This document shows positions 8,031 to 16,834 of a stretch of DNA of 40,470 bases, one piece after another. Position numbers and translations under genes: made by a program. The stretch covers positions 1 to 40,470 of the forward strand of contig JAIXXN010000020.1 of the NCBI GenBank assembly GCA_027490725.1, given 5' to 3'. How positions within the stretch are numbered: position 1 is the stretch's first letter; every line of letters starts with the position of its first letter. The stretch is from Oxalobacteraceae bacterium (GTDB taxonomy: Bacteria; Pseudomonadota; Gammaproteobacteria; Burkholderiales; Burkholderiaceae_D). Below the pieces are notes generated by a model. That model was not told the DNA's origin and searched no databases. It saw only the letters and a program-made list of their open reading frames with translations.

Positions 8031-10721
8031 ATGTCAGCTCAACTTGACCAGGTTTCGGTAAGCACCGACCCGGACGCACAGGAAACTAAAGAGTGGTTGG
8101 ACGCACTGGCCGCAGTGCTGGAACAAGAGGGGCCTGAACGTGCTCACTACCTGATGGAGCGTCTGATCGATCTGGCCCGCCAGTCCGGTTCCGACATTCC
8201 TTTCTCCGCCAATACTGCTTACGTCAACACCATTCCCGCCCATCTGGAAACCCACTGCCCGGGCAATCTGGAATACGAAGAAAAACTGCGCTCGTGGATG
8301 CGCTGGAACGCCATGGCGATGGTCGTCAAGGCCAACCGCGTCGACGGCGATCTCGGTGGTCACCTGTCCTCGTTTGCCTCGCTGGCGAACATGCTGGGCA
8401 TCGGCTTCAACCACTTCTGGAAAGCACCAAGCGACACCCACGGCGGCGACCTGCTGTACATTCAGGGTCACTCCTCGCCGGGCGTGTATGCGCGCGCCTT
8501 CCTGGAAGGTCGTCTGACCGAAGAACAACTGACCCATTACCGTCGCGAAGTTGACGGCAAGGGTCTGTCGTCGTATCCGCATCCGAAACTGATGCCGAAC
8601 TTCTGGCAGTTCCCGACCGTGTCGATGGGTCTGGGCCCGTTGATGGCCATCTATCAGGCACGCTTCCTGAAGTATCTGCACGCCCGCTCGATCGCTGATA
8701 CCACCGACCGTAAAGTATGGGCCTTCTGCGGCGACGGCGAGATGGACGAACCGGAATCGCTGGGTGCGATCGGTATGGCAGCCCGCGAGAAGCTGGACAA
8801 TCTGGTCATCGTGGTCAACTGCAACCTGCAGCGTCTGGACGGTCCGGTACGCGGCAACGGCAAAATCATTCAGGAACTGGAAGCGGACTTCCGCGGCGCC
8901 GGCTGGAACGTGGTCAAAGTGATCTGGGGTCCGGGCTGGGATGCACTGCTCAAGCAGGACAAAGAAGGCATCCTGCGCAAAATGATGATGGAAACCGTCG
9001 ACGGCGAATACCAGAACTACAAGGCCAAAGATGGCGCCTACGTGCGCAAGAACTTCTTCGGCAAGCATCCGAAGCTGCTGGAAATGGTCGCCAACATGAC
9101 CGACGATGACATCTGGCGTCTGACCCGTGGCGGTCACGATCCGCACAAGATCTATGCTGCCTTCAAGGTCGCACAGGAACACAAAGGCCAGCCTACCGTG
9201 CTGCTGGTGAAGACCATCAAGGGCTTCGGCATGGGCAAACACGGTGAAGCGCGCAACACTGCGCACAACACCAAGAAGCTGACCGACGAAGCAGTGCGCG
9301 AAATGCGCGACCGCTACTCGATCCCTATCCCGGACGACAAGCTGGCCGATATTCCGTTCTACAAGCCAGCCGACGACGCACCGGAAATCAAGTACCTGCA
9401 CGAGCGCCGTGCAGCACTGGGTGGCTACCTGCCAGCCCGTCGCCAGCAAGCTGACGAAAAACTGGTGGTACCACCACTGTCGACCTTCCAGAACGTACTG
9501 GATGCGACCGCAGAAGGCCGTGAAGTATCGAGCACCCAGACCTATGTACGGATTCTGACCACGCTGCTGAAAGATGCCAGCATCGGTCCGCGTATCGTGC
9601 CAGTGCTGGTCGATGAGTCGCGTACCTTCGGTATGGAAGGCCTGTTCCGTCAGGTGGGTATCTTCAACCAGCAAGGTCAGTTATACGAGCCAGTCGATAA
9701 AGACCAGGTGATGTACTACCGCGAAGACAAGGCTGGCCAGATTCTGCAGGAAGGTATCAATGAAGCCGGTGGTATGAGCTCGTGGATCGCGGCGGCGACG
9801 TCGTACTCGACCAACAACCGCGTGATGATTCCGTTCTATACCTACTACTCGATGTTCGGTATGCAGCGTATCGGCGATCTGGTGTGGGCGGCCGCCGACA
9901 TGCGCGCCCGTGGCTTCCTGATGGGCGGCACCGCCGGTCGTACCACCCTGAACGGCGAAGGCCTGCAGCACGAAGATGGCCATAGCCACCTGTTCGCCGC
10001 TGCGGTACCGAACTGCATGCCGTACGATCCGACCTTCGGTCACGAAGTCGCCGTGATTATTCACGACGGTCTGCGCCGCATGGTGGAACAGCAGGAAGAC
10101 GTGTTCTACTACATCACCATCATGAACGAGAACTACTCCCATCCGGGCATCAAGCCGGGTCAGGAAGAGGGCATTCTGAAGGGTATGTATCTGCTGCAAC
10201 CGGGCGACGAAAAAGCCAAGCAGCGCGTGCAGCTGGTCGGTTCCGGCACGATTCTGCGCGAATCGCTGTTCGCTCAGGAACTGCTGCTGAAGGACTGGAA
10301 CATTGCTGCTGACGTCTGGTCGGCGCCGTCGCTGACGCTGGTCGCACGTGACGGTCAGGATGCCGAACGCTGGAATCTGGTCAATCCGACCAAAGAACAG
10401 CGCGTGCCATACGTGACGCAACTGCTGAAGGATACTTCCGGTCCGATCGTGGCAACCACCGACTACATGCGTGCGTTTGCTGAACAGATCCGCGCCTTCA
10501 TTCCGAAAGACCGCACCTACCGCGTACTGGGTACCGATGGTTTCGGCCGCTCCGACACCCGCGCTGCACTGCGCGAGTTCTTCGAAGTGAACCGCTACTA
10601 CATTACCGTCGCTGCGCTGAAATCGCTGGCTGAAGAAGGCAAGATCGATGCGAAAGTGGTCGAGCAGGCAGTCGTGAAGTATGGCCTGAACGCCAACAAG
10701 GCCAATCCGGTGACCCAATAA
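8031..10721 (+). CDS. aceE: pyruvate dehydrogenase E1 component, homodimeric
   Basis: 896 residues; thiamine-diphosphate enzyme that decarboxylates pyruvate and acetylates the lipoyl groups of AceF, feeding acetyl-CoA into the citric acid cycle. The ThDP motif runs from GDGEMDEPES (residues 234-243) to VVNCNLQRLDGPVRGN (263 onward). Further signatures are IQGHSSPGVYARAFLEGRL, KTIKGFGMGKHGEARNTAHN, TAGRTTLNGEGLQHEDGHSH and the C-terminal GTDGFGRSDTRAALREFFEV, all as in E. coli-type E1. Length is normal (E. coli 887). AGGAG lies 9 bases before the ATG. First gene of the aceE-aceF-lpdA operon; 30 bases separate it from aceF. Codon use is strongly biased, as expected for a highly expressed gene. 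Confidence 0.98.
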   Translation: MSAQLDQVSVSTDPDAQETKEWLDALAAVLEQEGPERAHYLMERLIDLARQSGSDIPFSANTAYVNTIPAHLETHCPGNLEYEEKLRSWMRWNAMAMVVKANRVDGDLGGHLSSFASLANMLGIGFNHFWKAPSDTHGGDLLYIQGHSSPGVYARAFLEGRLTEEQLTHYRREVDGKGLSSYPHPKLMPNFWQFPTVSMGLGPLMAIYQARFLKYLHARSIADTTDRKVWAFCGDGEMDEPESLGAIGMAAREKLDNLVIVVNCNLQRLDGPVRGNGKIIQELEADFRGAGWNVVKVIWGPGWDALLKQDKEGILRKMMMETVDGEYQNYKAKDGAYVRKNFFGKHPKLLEMVANMTDDDIWRLTRGGHDPHKIYAAFKVAQEHKGQPTVLLVKTIKGFGMGKHGEARNTAHNTKKLTDEAVREMRDRYSIPIPDDKLADIPFYKPADDAPEIKYLHERRAALGGYLPARRQQADEKLVVPPLSTFQNVLDATAEGREVSSTQTYVRILTTLLKDASIGPRIVPVLVDESRTFGMEGLFRQVGIFNQQGQLYEPVDKDQVMYYREDKAGQILQEGINEAGGMSSWIAAATSYSTNNRVMIPFYTYYSMFGMQRIGDLVWAAADMRARGFLMGGTAGRTTLNGEGLQHEDGHSHLFAAAVPNCMPYDPTFGHEVAVIIHDGLRRMVEQQEDVFYYITIMNENYSHPGIKPGQEEGILKGMYLLQPGDEKAKQRVQLVGSGTILRESLFAQELLLKDWNIAADVWSAPSLTLVARDGQDAERWNLVNPTKEQRVPYVTQLLKDTSGPIVATTDYMRAFAEQIRAFIPKDRTYRVLGTDGFGRSDTRAALREFFEVNRYYITVAALKSLAEEGKIDAKVVEQAVVKYGLNANKANPVTQ

Positions 10722-10751
10722 TCCGCTGAGAAAAGAAACGGAGCAAACGCT

Positions 10752-12416
10752 ATGAGCATTGTGGAAGTTAAAGTCCCGGATATCGGCGATTTCAAGGAAG
10801 TTGAAATCATCGAACTGATGATTAAAGTTGGTGACACCATCAAGGTTGATCAGTCGCTGATCACTGTTGAATCGGATAAAGCCAGTATGGAAATTCCTTC
10901 GTCCGCTGCGGGCGTGGTGAAGGAAATCAAAGTCAAAGTGGGTGACAAGGTCGCAGAAGGTTCGCTGCTGCTGATGCTGGAGGCTGAAGGCGCTGCTGCT
11001 GCTGCGCCGGCGGCCGCTCCTGCCGCTGCTGCACCGGCAGGAGCAGCTGCTGCACCTGCTGCTGCCGCCCCTGCGCCGGTTGCCGCTGCACCAGCAGCTG
11101 CCGCTGGTCCGGTGGAAGTGAAAGTGCCGGACATCGGTGACTTCAAGGAAGTCGAAGTCATCGAAGTAATGGTCAAAGTGGGCGACACCATCAAGGTCGA
11201 TCAGTCGCTGCTGACCGTTGAATCGGACAAGGCCAGTATGGAGATTCCTTCGTCGCACGCTGGTGTGGTGAAGGAAGTGAAGATCAAGGTGGGCGACAAG
11301 GTTGCCATGGGTTCGCTCGTGCTGGTGGTGGAAGCTACTGGTGGCGTTGCTCCTGCTGCCGCGCCTGCAGCTCCAGCAGCTCCAGCCGCTGCTGCCGCGC
11401 CGGCCGCTGCTGCTACTGCTGCTGCGCCAGCACCGGCCGCCGCTGCACCAGCTGCCTCGCAAGGCTCGGTTCAGACCGGCAAGCTGGCACACGCATCGCC
11501 ATCGATCCGCAAGTTCGCCCGCGAACTGGGCGTGGATCTGGGCAAAGTGCCGGGCACCGGTCCGAAAGGCCGCATCACCCAGATCGACATCCAGAACTAC
11601 GTCAAGGGCGTAATGGCCGGTAGCGTGGCGGCACCTGCCGGTACCGCAGCGCCAGCCGGTAACACCGGTGGCATGAACGTGCTGCCATGGCCGTCGCTGG
11701 ACTTCAGCAAATTCGGTGCGACCGAACTGCTGCCGCTGTCGCGCATCAAGAAGATCTCCGGTCCTAACCTGCACCGCAACTGGGTAATGATCCCGCACGT
11801 GACGCAGTTCGATGATGCTGACATCACCGATCTGGAAGCGTTCCGCGTCGAGTGCAACGCTGCCAATGCCAAGAACAAGGATGCCGCCAAGCTGACCATG
11901 CTGGCCTTCGTGATCAAGGCGTCGGTTGCCGCGCTGAAGAAATTCCCGAACTTCAATGCCTCGCTGGACGAGAAGGGTGAAAACCTGATTCTCAAGCAGT
12001 ACTACAACATCGGCTTTGCGGCGGATACGCCGAATGGTCTGGTGGTGCCAGTGATTAAAAACGCTGACCAGAAATCGGTCTCGCAGATCGCTCGCGAAAT
12101 GACCGAGCTGTCGCTGCAGGCGCGCGAAGGCAAGCTGAAACCGACCGATATGCAGGGTGCGTCGTTCACCATTTCGTCGCTGGGCGGCATTGGTGGTACG
12201 CACTTCACGCCGATCGTCAATGCACCGGAAGTGGCCATTCTCGGCCTGTCCAAAGCGTCGATCAAGCCGGTGTGGGATGGTAAGGCCTTCCAGCCTCGCC
12301 TGATGATGGGTACTTCGCTGTCCTACGACCACCGCGTGGTCGACGGCGCGATGGGTGCTCGCTTCTCCGTGTACCTGAGCGAAGTGCTCGGCGACATGCG
12401 CAAAATTCTGCTGTAA
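10752..12416 (+). CDS. aceF: dihydrolipoamide acetyltransferase, pyruvate dehydrogenase E2
   Basis: 554 residues; core of the pyruvate dehydrogenase complex, moving the acetyl group from E1 to coenzyme A. Order of domains: lipoyl domain 1 (about 1-78, lipoyl Lys43 in ESDKASM), Ala/Pro linker, lipoyl domain 2 (about 118-195, Lys160), a second Ala/Pro linker, peripheral-subunit-binding domain (about 244-284, HASPSIRKFARELGVDL), short linker, and the catalytic domain (about 320-554) with the HRVVDG motif at His527 to Asp531. The two linkers are low-complexity Ala-Pro and rich in GCTGCT-type codons. The start gives MSIVEVKVPDIGDF; the upstream AAACGGAGCAAACGC contains GGAG. Six bases on, after GGAG, lpdA follows. 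Confidence 0.98.
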   Translation: MSIVEVKVPDIGDFKEVEIIELMIKVGDTIKVDQSLITVESDKASMEIPSSAAGVVKEIKVKVGDKVAEGSLLLMLEAEGAAAAAPAAAPAAAAPAGAAAAPAAAAPAPVAAAPAAAAGPVEVKVPDIGDFKEVEVIEVMVKVGDTIKVDQSLLTVESDKASMEIPSSHAGVVKEVKIKVGDKVAMGSLVLVVEATGGVAPAAAPAAPAAPAAAAAPAAAATAAAPAPAAAAPAASQGSVQTGKLAHASPSIRKFARELGVDLGKVPGTGPKGRITQIDIQNYVKGVMAGSVAAPAGTAAPAGNTGGMNVLPWPSLDFSKFGATELLPLSRIKKISGPNLHRNWVMIPHVTQFDDADITDLEAFRVECNAANAKNKDAAKLTMLAFVIKASVAALKKFPNFNASLDEKGENLILKQYYNIGFAADTPNGLVVPVIKNADQKSVSQIAREMTELSLQAREGKLKPTDMQGASFTISSLGGIGGTHFTPIVNAPEVAILGLSKASIKPVWDGKAFQPRLMMGTSLSYDHRVVDGAMGARFSVYLSEVLGDMRKILL

Positions 12417-12425
12417 GGAGCGATG

Positions 12426-14207
12426 ATGAGCACTGTAGAAGTCAAAGTCCCTAATATTGGCGATTTCGCCGAAGTGGAAGTGATCGAAGTGATGATCAAG
12501 GTCGGTGACACGATCAAGGTGGATCAGTCGCTGATCACGGTCGAATCGGACAAGGCCAGTATGGAAGTGCCATCGTCGCATGCCGGCGTGGTGAAAGAAC
12601 TGAAGGTCAAGGTTGGCGACAAGGTCAAGGAAGGTTCCTTGCTGCTGGTAGTGGAAGAAGCGGCTGGCGCTGCTGCCGCTGCTCCAGCCGCCGCTGCTCC
12701 CGCACCTGCTGCCGCGGCACCAGCACCGGCTGCACCAGCTGCACCAGCTGTTGCGCCGGTCGGCGGTAGTTATGCCGGTCAGGTCGACATCGACTGCGAC
12801 ATGATGGTTCTGGGCGGTGGTCCCGGCGGTTATTCGGCAGCCTTCCGCGCGGCCGATCTGGGCATGAGCACCGTCATCGTCGAGCGTTACAACACGCTCG
12901 GTGGTGTCTGCCTGAACGTCGGTTGCATCCCGTCCAAGGCGCTGCTGCACGTGGCCTCGGTGATCGATGAGACCTCGCACATGTCGAACACCGGCGTGAC
13001 GTTTGCCAAGCCGACCATCGACATCGACCAGGTACGCAAGTACAAGGAAGGTGTGATCTCCAACATGACCAACGGTCTGGCCGGTATGGCCAAGGCGCGT
13101 AAAACGCAGATCGTTACCGGTGTTGGCCAATTCCTCAGCGCGAACCATATCGAAGTGACGGCTGCCGACGGTAGCAAGAAAGTCGTGCAGTTCAAGCAGG
13201 CCATCATTGCTGCCGGTTCGTCGGTTGTGAAACTGCCGTTCGTGCCGGAAGATCCACGTATCGTCGATTCGACCGGTGCACTGGAACTGCGCCAGATTCC
13301 GAAGCGTATGCTGGTGATCGGCGGCGGCATTATCGGTCTGGAAATGGCGACCGTGTATTCGACCTTCGGTGCCCGCATCGACGTGGTTGAAATGATGGAT
13401 GGCCTGATGCAGGGCGCGGATCGTGACGCGGTCAAAGTCTGGCAGAAGTACAACGAGAAGCGCTTCGACAACGTCATGACCAAGACCAAAACGGTGGCCG
13501 TTGAAGCGCTGCCGGAAGGCATCAAAGTCAGCTTCGAAGCGGCGGAAGCCGGTGCCACTGCACCGGCACCGCAGGTCTACGATCTGGTGCTGGTGGCGGT
13601 CGGCCGTAGCCCCAACGGTAAGCAGCTGGCCGCCGACAAGGCTGGCGTGGTAGTTACCGATCGCGGTTTCATTCCGGTCGATAGCCAGATGCGCACCAAC
13701 GTGCCGAACATCTTCGCCATCGGCGATCTGGTGGGTCAGCCGATGCTGGCGCACAAGGCAGTGCACGAAGCGCACGTGGCGGCGGAAGCTGCTGCTGGCC
13801 AGAAGTCGCACTTCGATGTGAAGGTGATTCCATCGGTGGCCTACACCGATCCGGAAGTGGCATGGGCCGGTATCACCGAAGACGAAGCCAAAGCCAAGGG
13901 CATCAAAGTCGAGAAGGGTCATTTCCCTTGGGCTGCCAGTGGCCGTGCGGTTGCCAATGGTCGTGCCGAAGGTTTCGCCAAGCTGCTGTTCGACGCTGAA
14001 ACCCACCGCATCATTGGTGGCACTATCGTCGGTACCCACGCAGGTGACATGATCGGCGAGATCGCACTGGCGATCGAAATGGGTTGTGACGGCACCGACA
14101 TCGGCAAGACCATCCACCCGCACCCGACGCTGGGCGAGTCGATCGGTATGGCCGCCGAAGTTTACGAAGGTACGTGTACCGACCTGCCGCCACCGCGCAA
14201 GCGCTAA
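12426..14207 (+). CDS. lpdA: dihydrolipoamide dehydrogenase with N-terminal lipoyl domain, pyruvate dehydrogenase E3
   Basis: 593 residues; FAD disulfide oxidoreductase that reoxidises dihydrolipoyl groups with NAD+. An N-terminal lipoyl domain (about 1-78, Lys43) and Ala/Pro linker (about 79-113) precede the oxidoreductase: FAD site [20 protein letters not shown], redox disulfide CLNVGC (Cys162 and Cys167), NAD site [19 protein letters not shown], second FAD motif [18 protein letters not shown], and the dimer-interface His566/Glu571 pair in HPHPTLGES. The lipoyl-E3 form is known from betaproteobacteria and Neisseria. ATGs occur at 12423 and 12426; the second leaves 5 bases after GGAG rather than 2, so it is preferred. 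The lipoyl domain is nearly identical to those of AceF. Confidence 0.97.
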   Translation: MSTVEVKVPNIGDFAEVEVIEVMIKVGDTIKVDQSLITVESDKASMEVPSSHAGVVKELKVKVGDKVKEGSLLLVVEEAAGAAAAAPAAAAPAPAAAAPAPAAPAAPAVAPVGGSYAGQVDIDCDMMVLGGGPGGYSAAFRAADLGMSTVIVERYNTLGGVCLNVGCIPSKALLHVASVIDETSHMSNTGVTFAKPTIDIDQVRKYKEGVISNMTNGLAGMAKARKTQIVTGVGQFLSANHIEVTAADGSKKVVQFKQAIIAAGSSVVKLPFVPEDPRIVDSTGALELRQIPKRMLVIGGGIIGLEMATVYSTFGARIDVVEMMDGLMQGADRDAVKVWQKYNEKRFDNVMTKTKTVAVEALPEGIKVSFEAAEAGATAPAPQVYDLVLVAVGRSPNGKQLAADKAGVVVTDRGFIPVDSQMRTNVPNIFAIGDLVGQPMLAHKAVHEAHVAAEAAAGQKSHFDVKVIPSVAYTDPEVAWAGITEDEAKAKGIKVEKGHFPWAASGRAVANGRAEGFAKLLFDAETHRIIGGTIVGTHAGDMIGEIALAIEMGCDGTDIGKTIHPHPTLGESIGMAAEVYEGTCTDLPPPRKR

Positions 14208-14226
14208 GCATCCGCAGCAGGCAAAC

Positions 14227-14255
14227 AAAAGCCGGGACTAGTTCCCGGCTTTTTT
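14227..14255. terminator. bidirectional terminator between lpdA and the M20 peptidase gene
   Basis: AAAAGCCGGGA, loop CTAGT, TCCCGGCTTTT with a T run on the plus strand and an A run that becomes TTTTG on the minus strand. It ends the PDH operon and can also stop transcripts coming from the opposite side. Confidence 0.92.
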
Positions 14256-14345
14256 ATTGGCTAGAGGCGGTATTTCGCGGTAGCTGGTTGTATCGCGCTG
14301 TTTTCGCGGTATTTCGCTGAATCGCTTGGTGGCTGCGCGGTGTCC

Positions 14346-14370
14346 GGCCGAATCTGGCCGAATCTGGCCG
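14346..14370. repeat. short tandem repeat downstream of the M20 peptidase gene
   Basis: Two and a half copies of the 10-bp unit GGCCGAATCT, ending 9 bases from the M20 stop codon. The region 14254-14345 holds nothing else I can name. Confidence 0.5.
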
Positions 14371-14379
14371 GAGCGGGGC

Positions 14380-15684
14380 CTAGCGGGTCAGGCGGTATAG
14401 CAGCAGGGCAGTGCGGATGGTGGCCCGTTCGATCGAGGCGATTTCCAGATCTTCGTCGGGCGAGTGCGAGCCGTTGCCGGTGGCGCCAAGGCCGTCCAGA
14501 CTGTCGAGCAGTGGTGCGACGAACTGGATGTCGCCGGCGCCGCGCTGGCCCGGTGGCAGGGCCGGGATGGCGCCCAGTCCGGCGTCGCTGCTGGCTTGCG
14601 AGTAGATTTTGAGGAGCGCCAGATTGCCCTCGGTGGGCGACATCGGCGGGTAGTGTTCGTGGAATTCGATGCTGGCGCTGGTGCCGGGCAGGCTGGCGGC
14701 GACGATGGCGCGCATTTTGGCGTGTGCCCGGTCGCGCTGGGCGTAGCTCAGGTAGCGCAGATCGCCTTTCACGGTAGCGCTGCGCGCGATGACGTTGTTC
14801 TTGCCGGCTACCTGTCCCTGGCTGCCCGATTCGGTGATGCTGGTGCCGCCTAACATCAGGCCGGGACTGAAGGTCAGGTCCGGTTCGATGACTTGCTGGC
14901 GTAAGCCGTCGATGATGCGCGCGGTTTCGTAGATGGCACCATAGCCGGCGTGGTCACTGAAGATGCCGGCCGAGTGGCCCTGTTTGCCCTGCACCGTTAG
15001 CGTCCACTCGGAGGAGGCGCGCCGGCCGATGGTGCCGGTGTCGTGACCGTCCTTGTCGCGCACAGTACCTTCGAAGGCCAGCGCCAGATCGCTGCGTCTG
15101 GCGGCGGCGATCATGTCGGCGCGCGAGATCTCGACCGGGTCACCGGCGTTTTCTTCGTCACCACTGAAGATGACGCTGATGCTGGTGTTGTCCAGCGCCC
15201 CCACGCTTTGCAGGGCGCGCAGCGCTTCGATGATGATCACGTCGCCGCCCTTCATGTCGTTGACGCCCTGACCGCGTACCCGTCCGCCATTGCGCTGCCA
15301 GAGCGCGACCGGACTGTCTTTTTCGAATACGGTGTCAAGATGGCCGATCAGCAGCAGGCGCTTGCCTTGCTTGCCCTCACGGGTGGCCAGTAGATGGCCG
15401 GCACGCTGGACGGCGGGCGGCATGTCGATCCAGCTGGTGCGGAAACCGAGTTGATCGAACTCGTTGCGGAAGAGCGCGCCCACACTGCGCACGCCTTCGT
15501 GGTTCATGGTGCCGCTGTTGATGTTGACGGAGCGCTCGAGCAGTTGCAGCGCCTGTTCCGTATGCGCTTTTACTGCAGCGATGATGCGCTGCTCGGTCGG
15601 CGTGAGGGGCGCCGCCTGCGCTGGATGCTGACTCAGAGTCAGTGCCAGCGTCAGGGCGGCAGCTGCGATCGGGTTGAATGCCAT
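14380..15684 (-). CDS. secreted M20 family metallopeptidase (carboxypeptidase G2-like)
   Basis: 434 residues. A signal peptide (MAFNPIAAAALTLALTLSQHPAQA) sends it to the periplasm. Family M20 features appear in order: LLIGHLDTVF with the first zinc His and the Asp, GVNDMKGGD with the bridging Asp, SGDEENAG with catalytic Glu and zinc-binding Glu, AFEGT, a dimerisation domain (from about residue 205), and the last ligand in GNGSHSPDEDLEI. Close to glutamate carboxypeptidase / CPG2 in motif pattern, so it probably removes C-terminal residues from peptides or folate-like conjugates; substrate not provable. The start at 15684 has TGGAG 6 bases upstream; the upstream extension reads as noncoding. 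Confidence 0.9.
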   Translation of the reverse strand: MAFNPIAAAALTLALTLSQHPAQAAPLTPTEQRIIAAVKAHTEQALQLLERSVNINSGTMNHEGVRSVGALFRNEFDQLGFRTSWIDMPPAVQRAGHLLATREGKQGKRLLLIGHLDTVFEKDSPVALWQRNGGRVRGQGVNDMKGGDVIIIEALRALQSVGALDNTSISVIFSGDEENAGDPVEISRADMIAAARRSDLALAFEGTVRDKDGHDTGTIGRRASSEWTLTVQGKQGHSAGIFSDHAGYGAIYETARIIDGLRQQVIEPDLTFSPGLMLGGTSITESGSQGQVAGKNNVIARSATVKGDLRYLSYAQRDRAHAKMRAIVAASLPGTSASIEFHEHYPPMSPTEGNLALLKIYSQASSDAGLGAIPALPPGQRGAGDIQFVAPLLDSLDGLGATGNGSHSPDEDLEIASIERATIRTALLLYRLTR

Positions 15685-15735
15685 GGGCGCTCCATCAGGG
15701 TAGGGGGACGCCGTAGCATAGCACCGCAAAGGCGC

Positions 15736-15918
15736 TTAGTTGACGGTAAATTGGGTCGGAATTTCGATGCCGCCGCTGCGTGCTGCTTCAGCATAGGCTT
15801 GCAGTTCTTCGATCAGGGCATTCATCTGTTCCTGACCCGGGTTGGCCTGAAAGGATTTGATGCGCTCATTCATGAGCGTTACCTGTCTACTCCAGTCCAG
15901 TCGATTCGCTTTGCTCAT
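15736..15918 (-). CDS. small conserved-looking protein of unknown function
   Basis: 60 residues, no signal peptide, no membrane helix. MSKANRLDWSRQVTLMNERIKSFQ then a Gln/Glu-rich helical stretch and IEIPTQFTVN. Looks wholly helical up to a short extended C-terminus, perhaps a small regulatory or DNA-associated protein. The start at 15918 has GGAG 6 bases upstream. It lies 51 bases upstream of the M20 gene on the same strand and could share its transcript. I do not recognise a family. Real-gene evidence is the good ribosome binding site and plausible composition. Confidence 0.6.
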   Translation of the reverse strand: MSKANRLDWSRQVTLMNERIKSFQANPGQEQMNALIEELQAYAEAARSGGIEIPTQFTVN

Positions 15919-15994
15919 ATCTGCTCCATGTAAAAAAAGCAGTATAGACCAAATGACAAAAAATGGCATTATCCACAAGAATACTGGCGAAACG

Positions 15995-16696
15995 CTAGCG
16001 CAGCACGCCGTGCAGGAATAGCGCCAGACCTTGCGTGACGCGGGTTTGCAGCATGTCAGGCGCGACCATGACGTCGTTCGGGAACAGCAAACAGGTCATG
16101 CCATCGCCGAGGATGCAATTCAGCAGATGCACGGCCAGCATTTCGTCCGACAGTTCGCTGCGCAACTGGCTACGCACATCGGGACGGCTGAAGAAGCGCG
16201 CCAGTTCTGTGCGGGTGCGCAGCGGGCCGGCCTGATAGAAGGTCTCTGCCAGTTCCGGCGAGGTGCCCGATTCGGCGATCACCATGCGATACAGTTGGTT
16301 CGATTTCGGTTGCGTGAGCAGTTCGAGAAAGCGCAGTGAAAAATCGCGCAGAATTTCTTCCAGCGGGCGCGGATCGGTCTCCATGCTCTGCATGCCTTCG
16401 AAGAAGTGTGCGCGACCATTAGCAATCACGGCTTTGAGCAGTCCGGCTTTGCCGCCAAACTTGACGTAGATGGTGCGCACGGCCACGTGGGCTTCGCGGG
16501 CAATCATTTCCAGACTGACCTTGCTATAGCCTTTTTCCAGGAACAGTGCCCCGGCCGTGTGCAGTAGTGCCTGCTGGCGTGCTTCCTTATCGGCCGCACG
16601 GGGACGCCCGGCACTCTTGCCGGTGCAAGGTGGCTCGCTGTGCTGTGCGGAGATTTCCTCGGGGCAATCGGTCTCGTCGAGAGGGGTGCTGTTCAT
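15995..16696 (-). CDS. TetR/AcrR family transcriptional repressor of the efflux operon
   Basis: 233 residues. The N-terminal DNA-binding domain is at about residues 41-90, with GALFLEKGYSKVSLEMIAREAHVAVRTIYVKFGGKAGLL split around the usual helix-turn-helix; the C-terminal ligand domain runs from about residue 95. A poorly conserved 30-residue leader with Pro/Glu precedes GRPRAADKEAR. The gene is divergent from the emrA-like operon and a 24-bp dyad lies between them, so the natural reading is repression of the pump relieved by a pump substrate, with autoregulation. The ATG at 16696 is used; a TTG at 16708 would add four residues. Neither has a strong Shine-Dalgarno. Confidence 0.92.
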   Translation of the reverse strand: MNSTPLDETDCPEEISAQHSEPPCTGKSAGRPRAADKEARQQALLHTAGALFLEKGYSKVSLEMIAREAHVAVRTIYVKFGGKAGLLKAVIANGRAHFFEGMQSMETDPRPLEEILRDFSLRFLELLTQPKSNQLYRMVIAESGTSPELAETFYQAGPLRTRTELARFFSRPDVRSQLRSELSDEMLAVHLLNCILGDGMTCLLFPNDVMVAPDMLQTRVTQGLALFLHGVLR

Positions 16697-16744
16697 AATG
16701 TTCTGCAAGGATGGCTCTAGATCTGTTCATCGTAGTGCAAAATA

Positions 16745-16768
16745 AAATGAAATGCAATCGTTTCATTT
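16745..16768. promoter_or_regulatory. probable TetR operator
   Basis: AAATGAAA-TGCAATCG-TTTCATTT, a perfect 8+8 dyad, ends one base before the -35 of the efflux promoter. A third TTTCATTT half-site lies at 16811-16818 in the leader. Confidence 0.75.
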
Positions 16769-16769
16769 C

Positions 16770-16798
16770 TTGACTTTGCCGGAAAACCCTTCAATAAT
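16770..16798 (+). promoter_or_regulatory. promoter of the efflux operon
   Basis: TTGACT (16770-16775) and AATAAT (16793-16798) with a 17-base spacer. The predicted leader of about 30 bases contains the extra TTTCATTT half-site and CGGAG before the start at 16835. Confidence 0.8.
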
Positions 16799-16834
16799 GC
16801 ACCTCTCTCATTTCATTTTTTATCGGAGCAGTCC

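Noticed and set aside
8034..9674. A 546-codon minus-strand frame opposite aceE
   Set aside because: Antisense shadow caused by codon bias, with no ribosome binding site.
11000..11460. Repeats in the aceF linker as a CRISPR-like or mobile repeat
   Set aside because: They are low-complexity Ala/Pro codons of a flexible linker in a clear coding frame.
9681..14228. A 1515-codon open frame on the minus strand opposite the PDH operon
   Set aside because: It is in codon register with aceE, aceF and lpdA, which are all in one frame. Its stops would come from sense TTA, CTA and TCA codons, which these highly biased genes avoid. Protein-like composition is absent.
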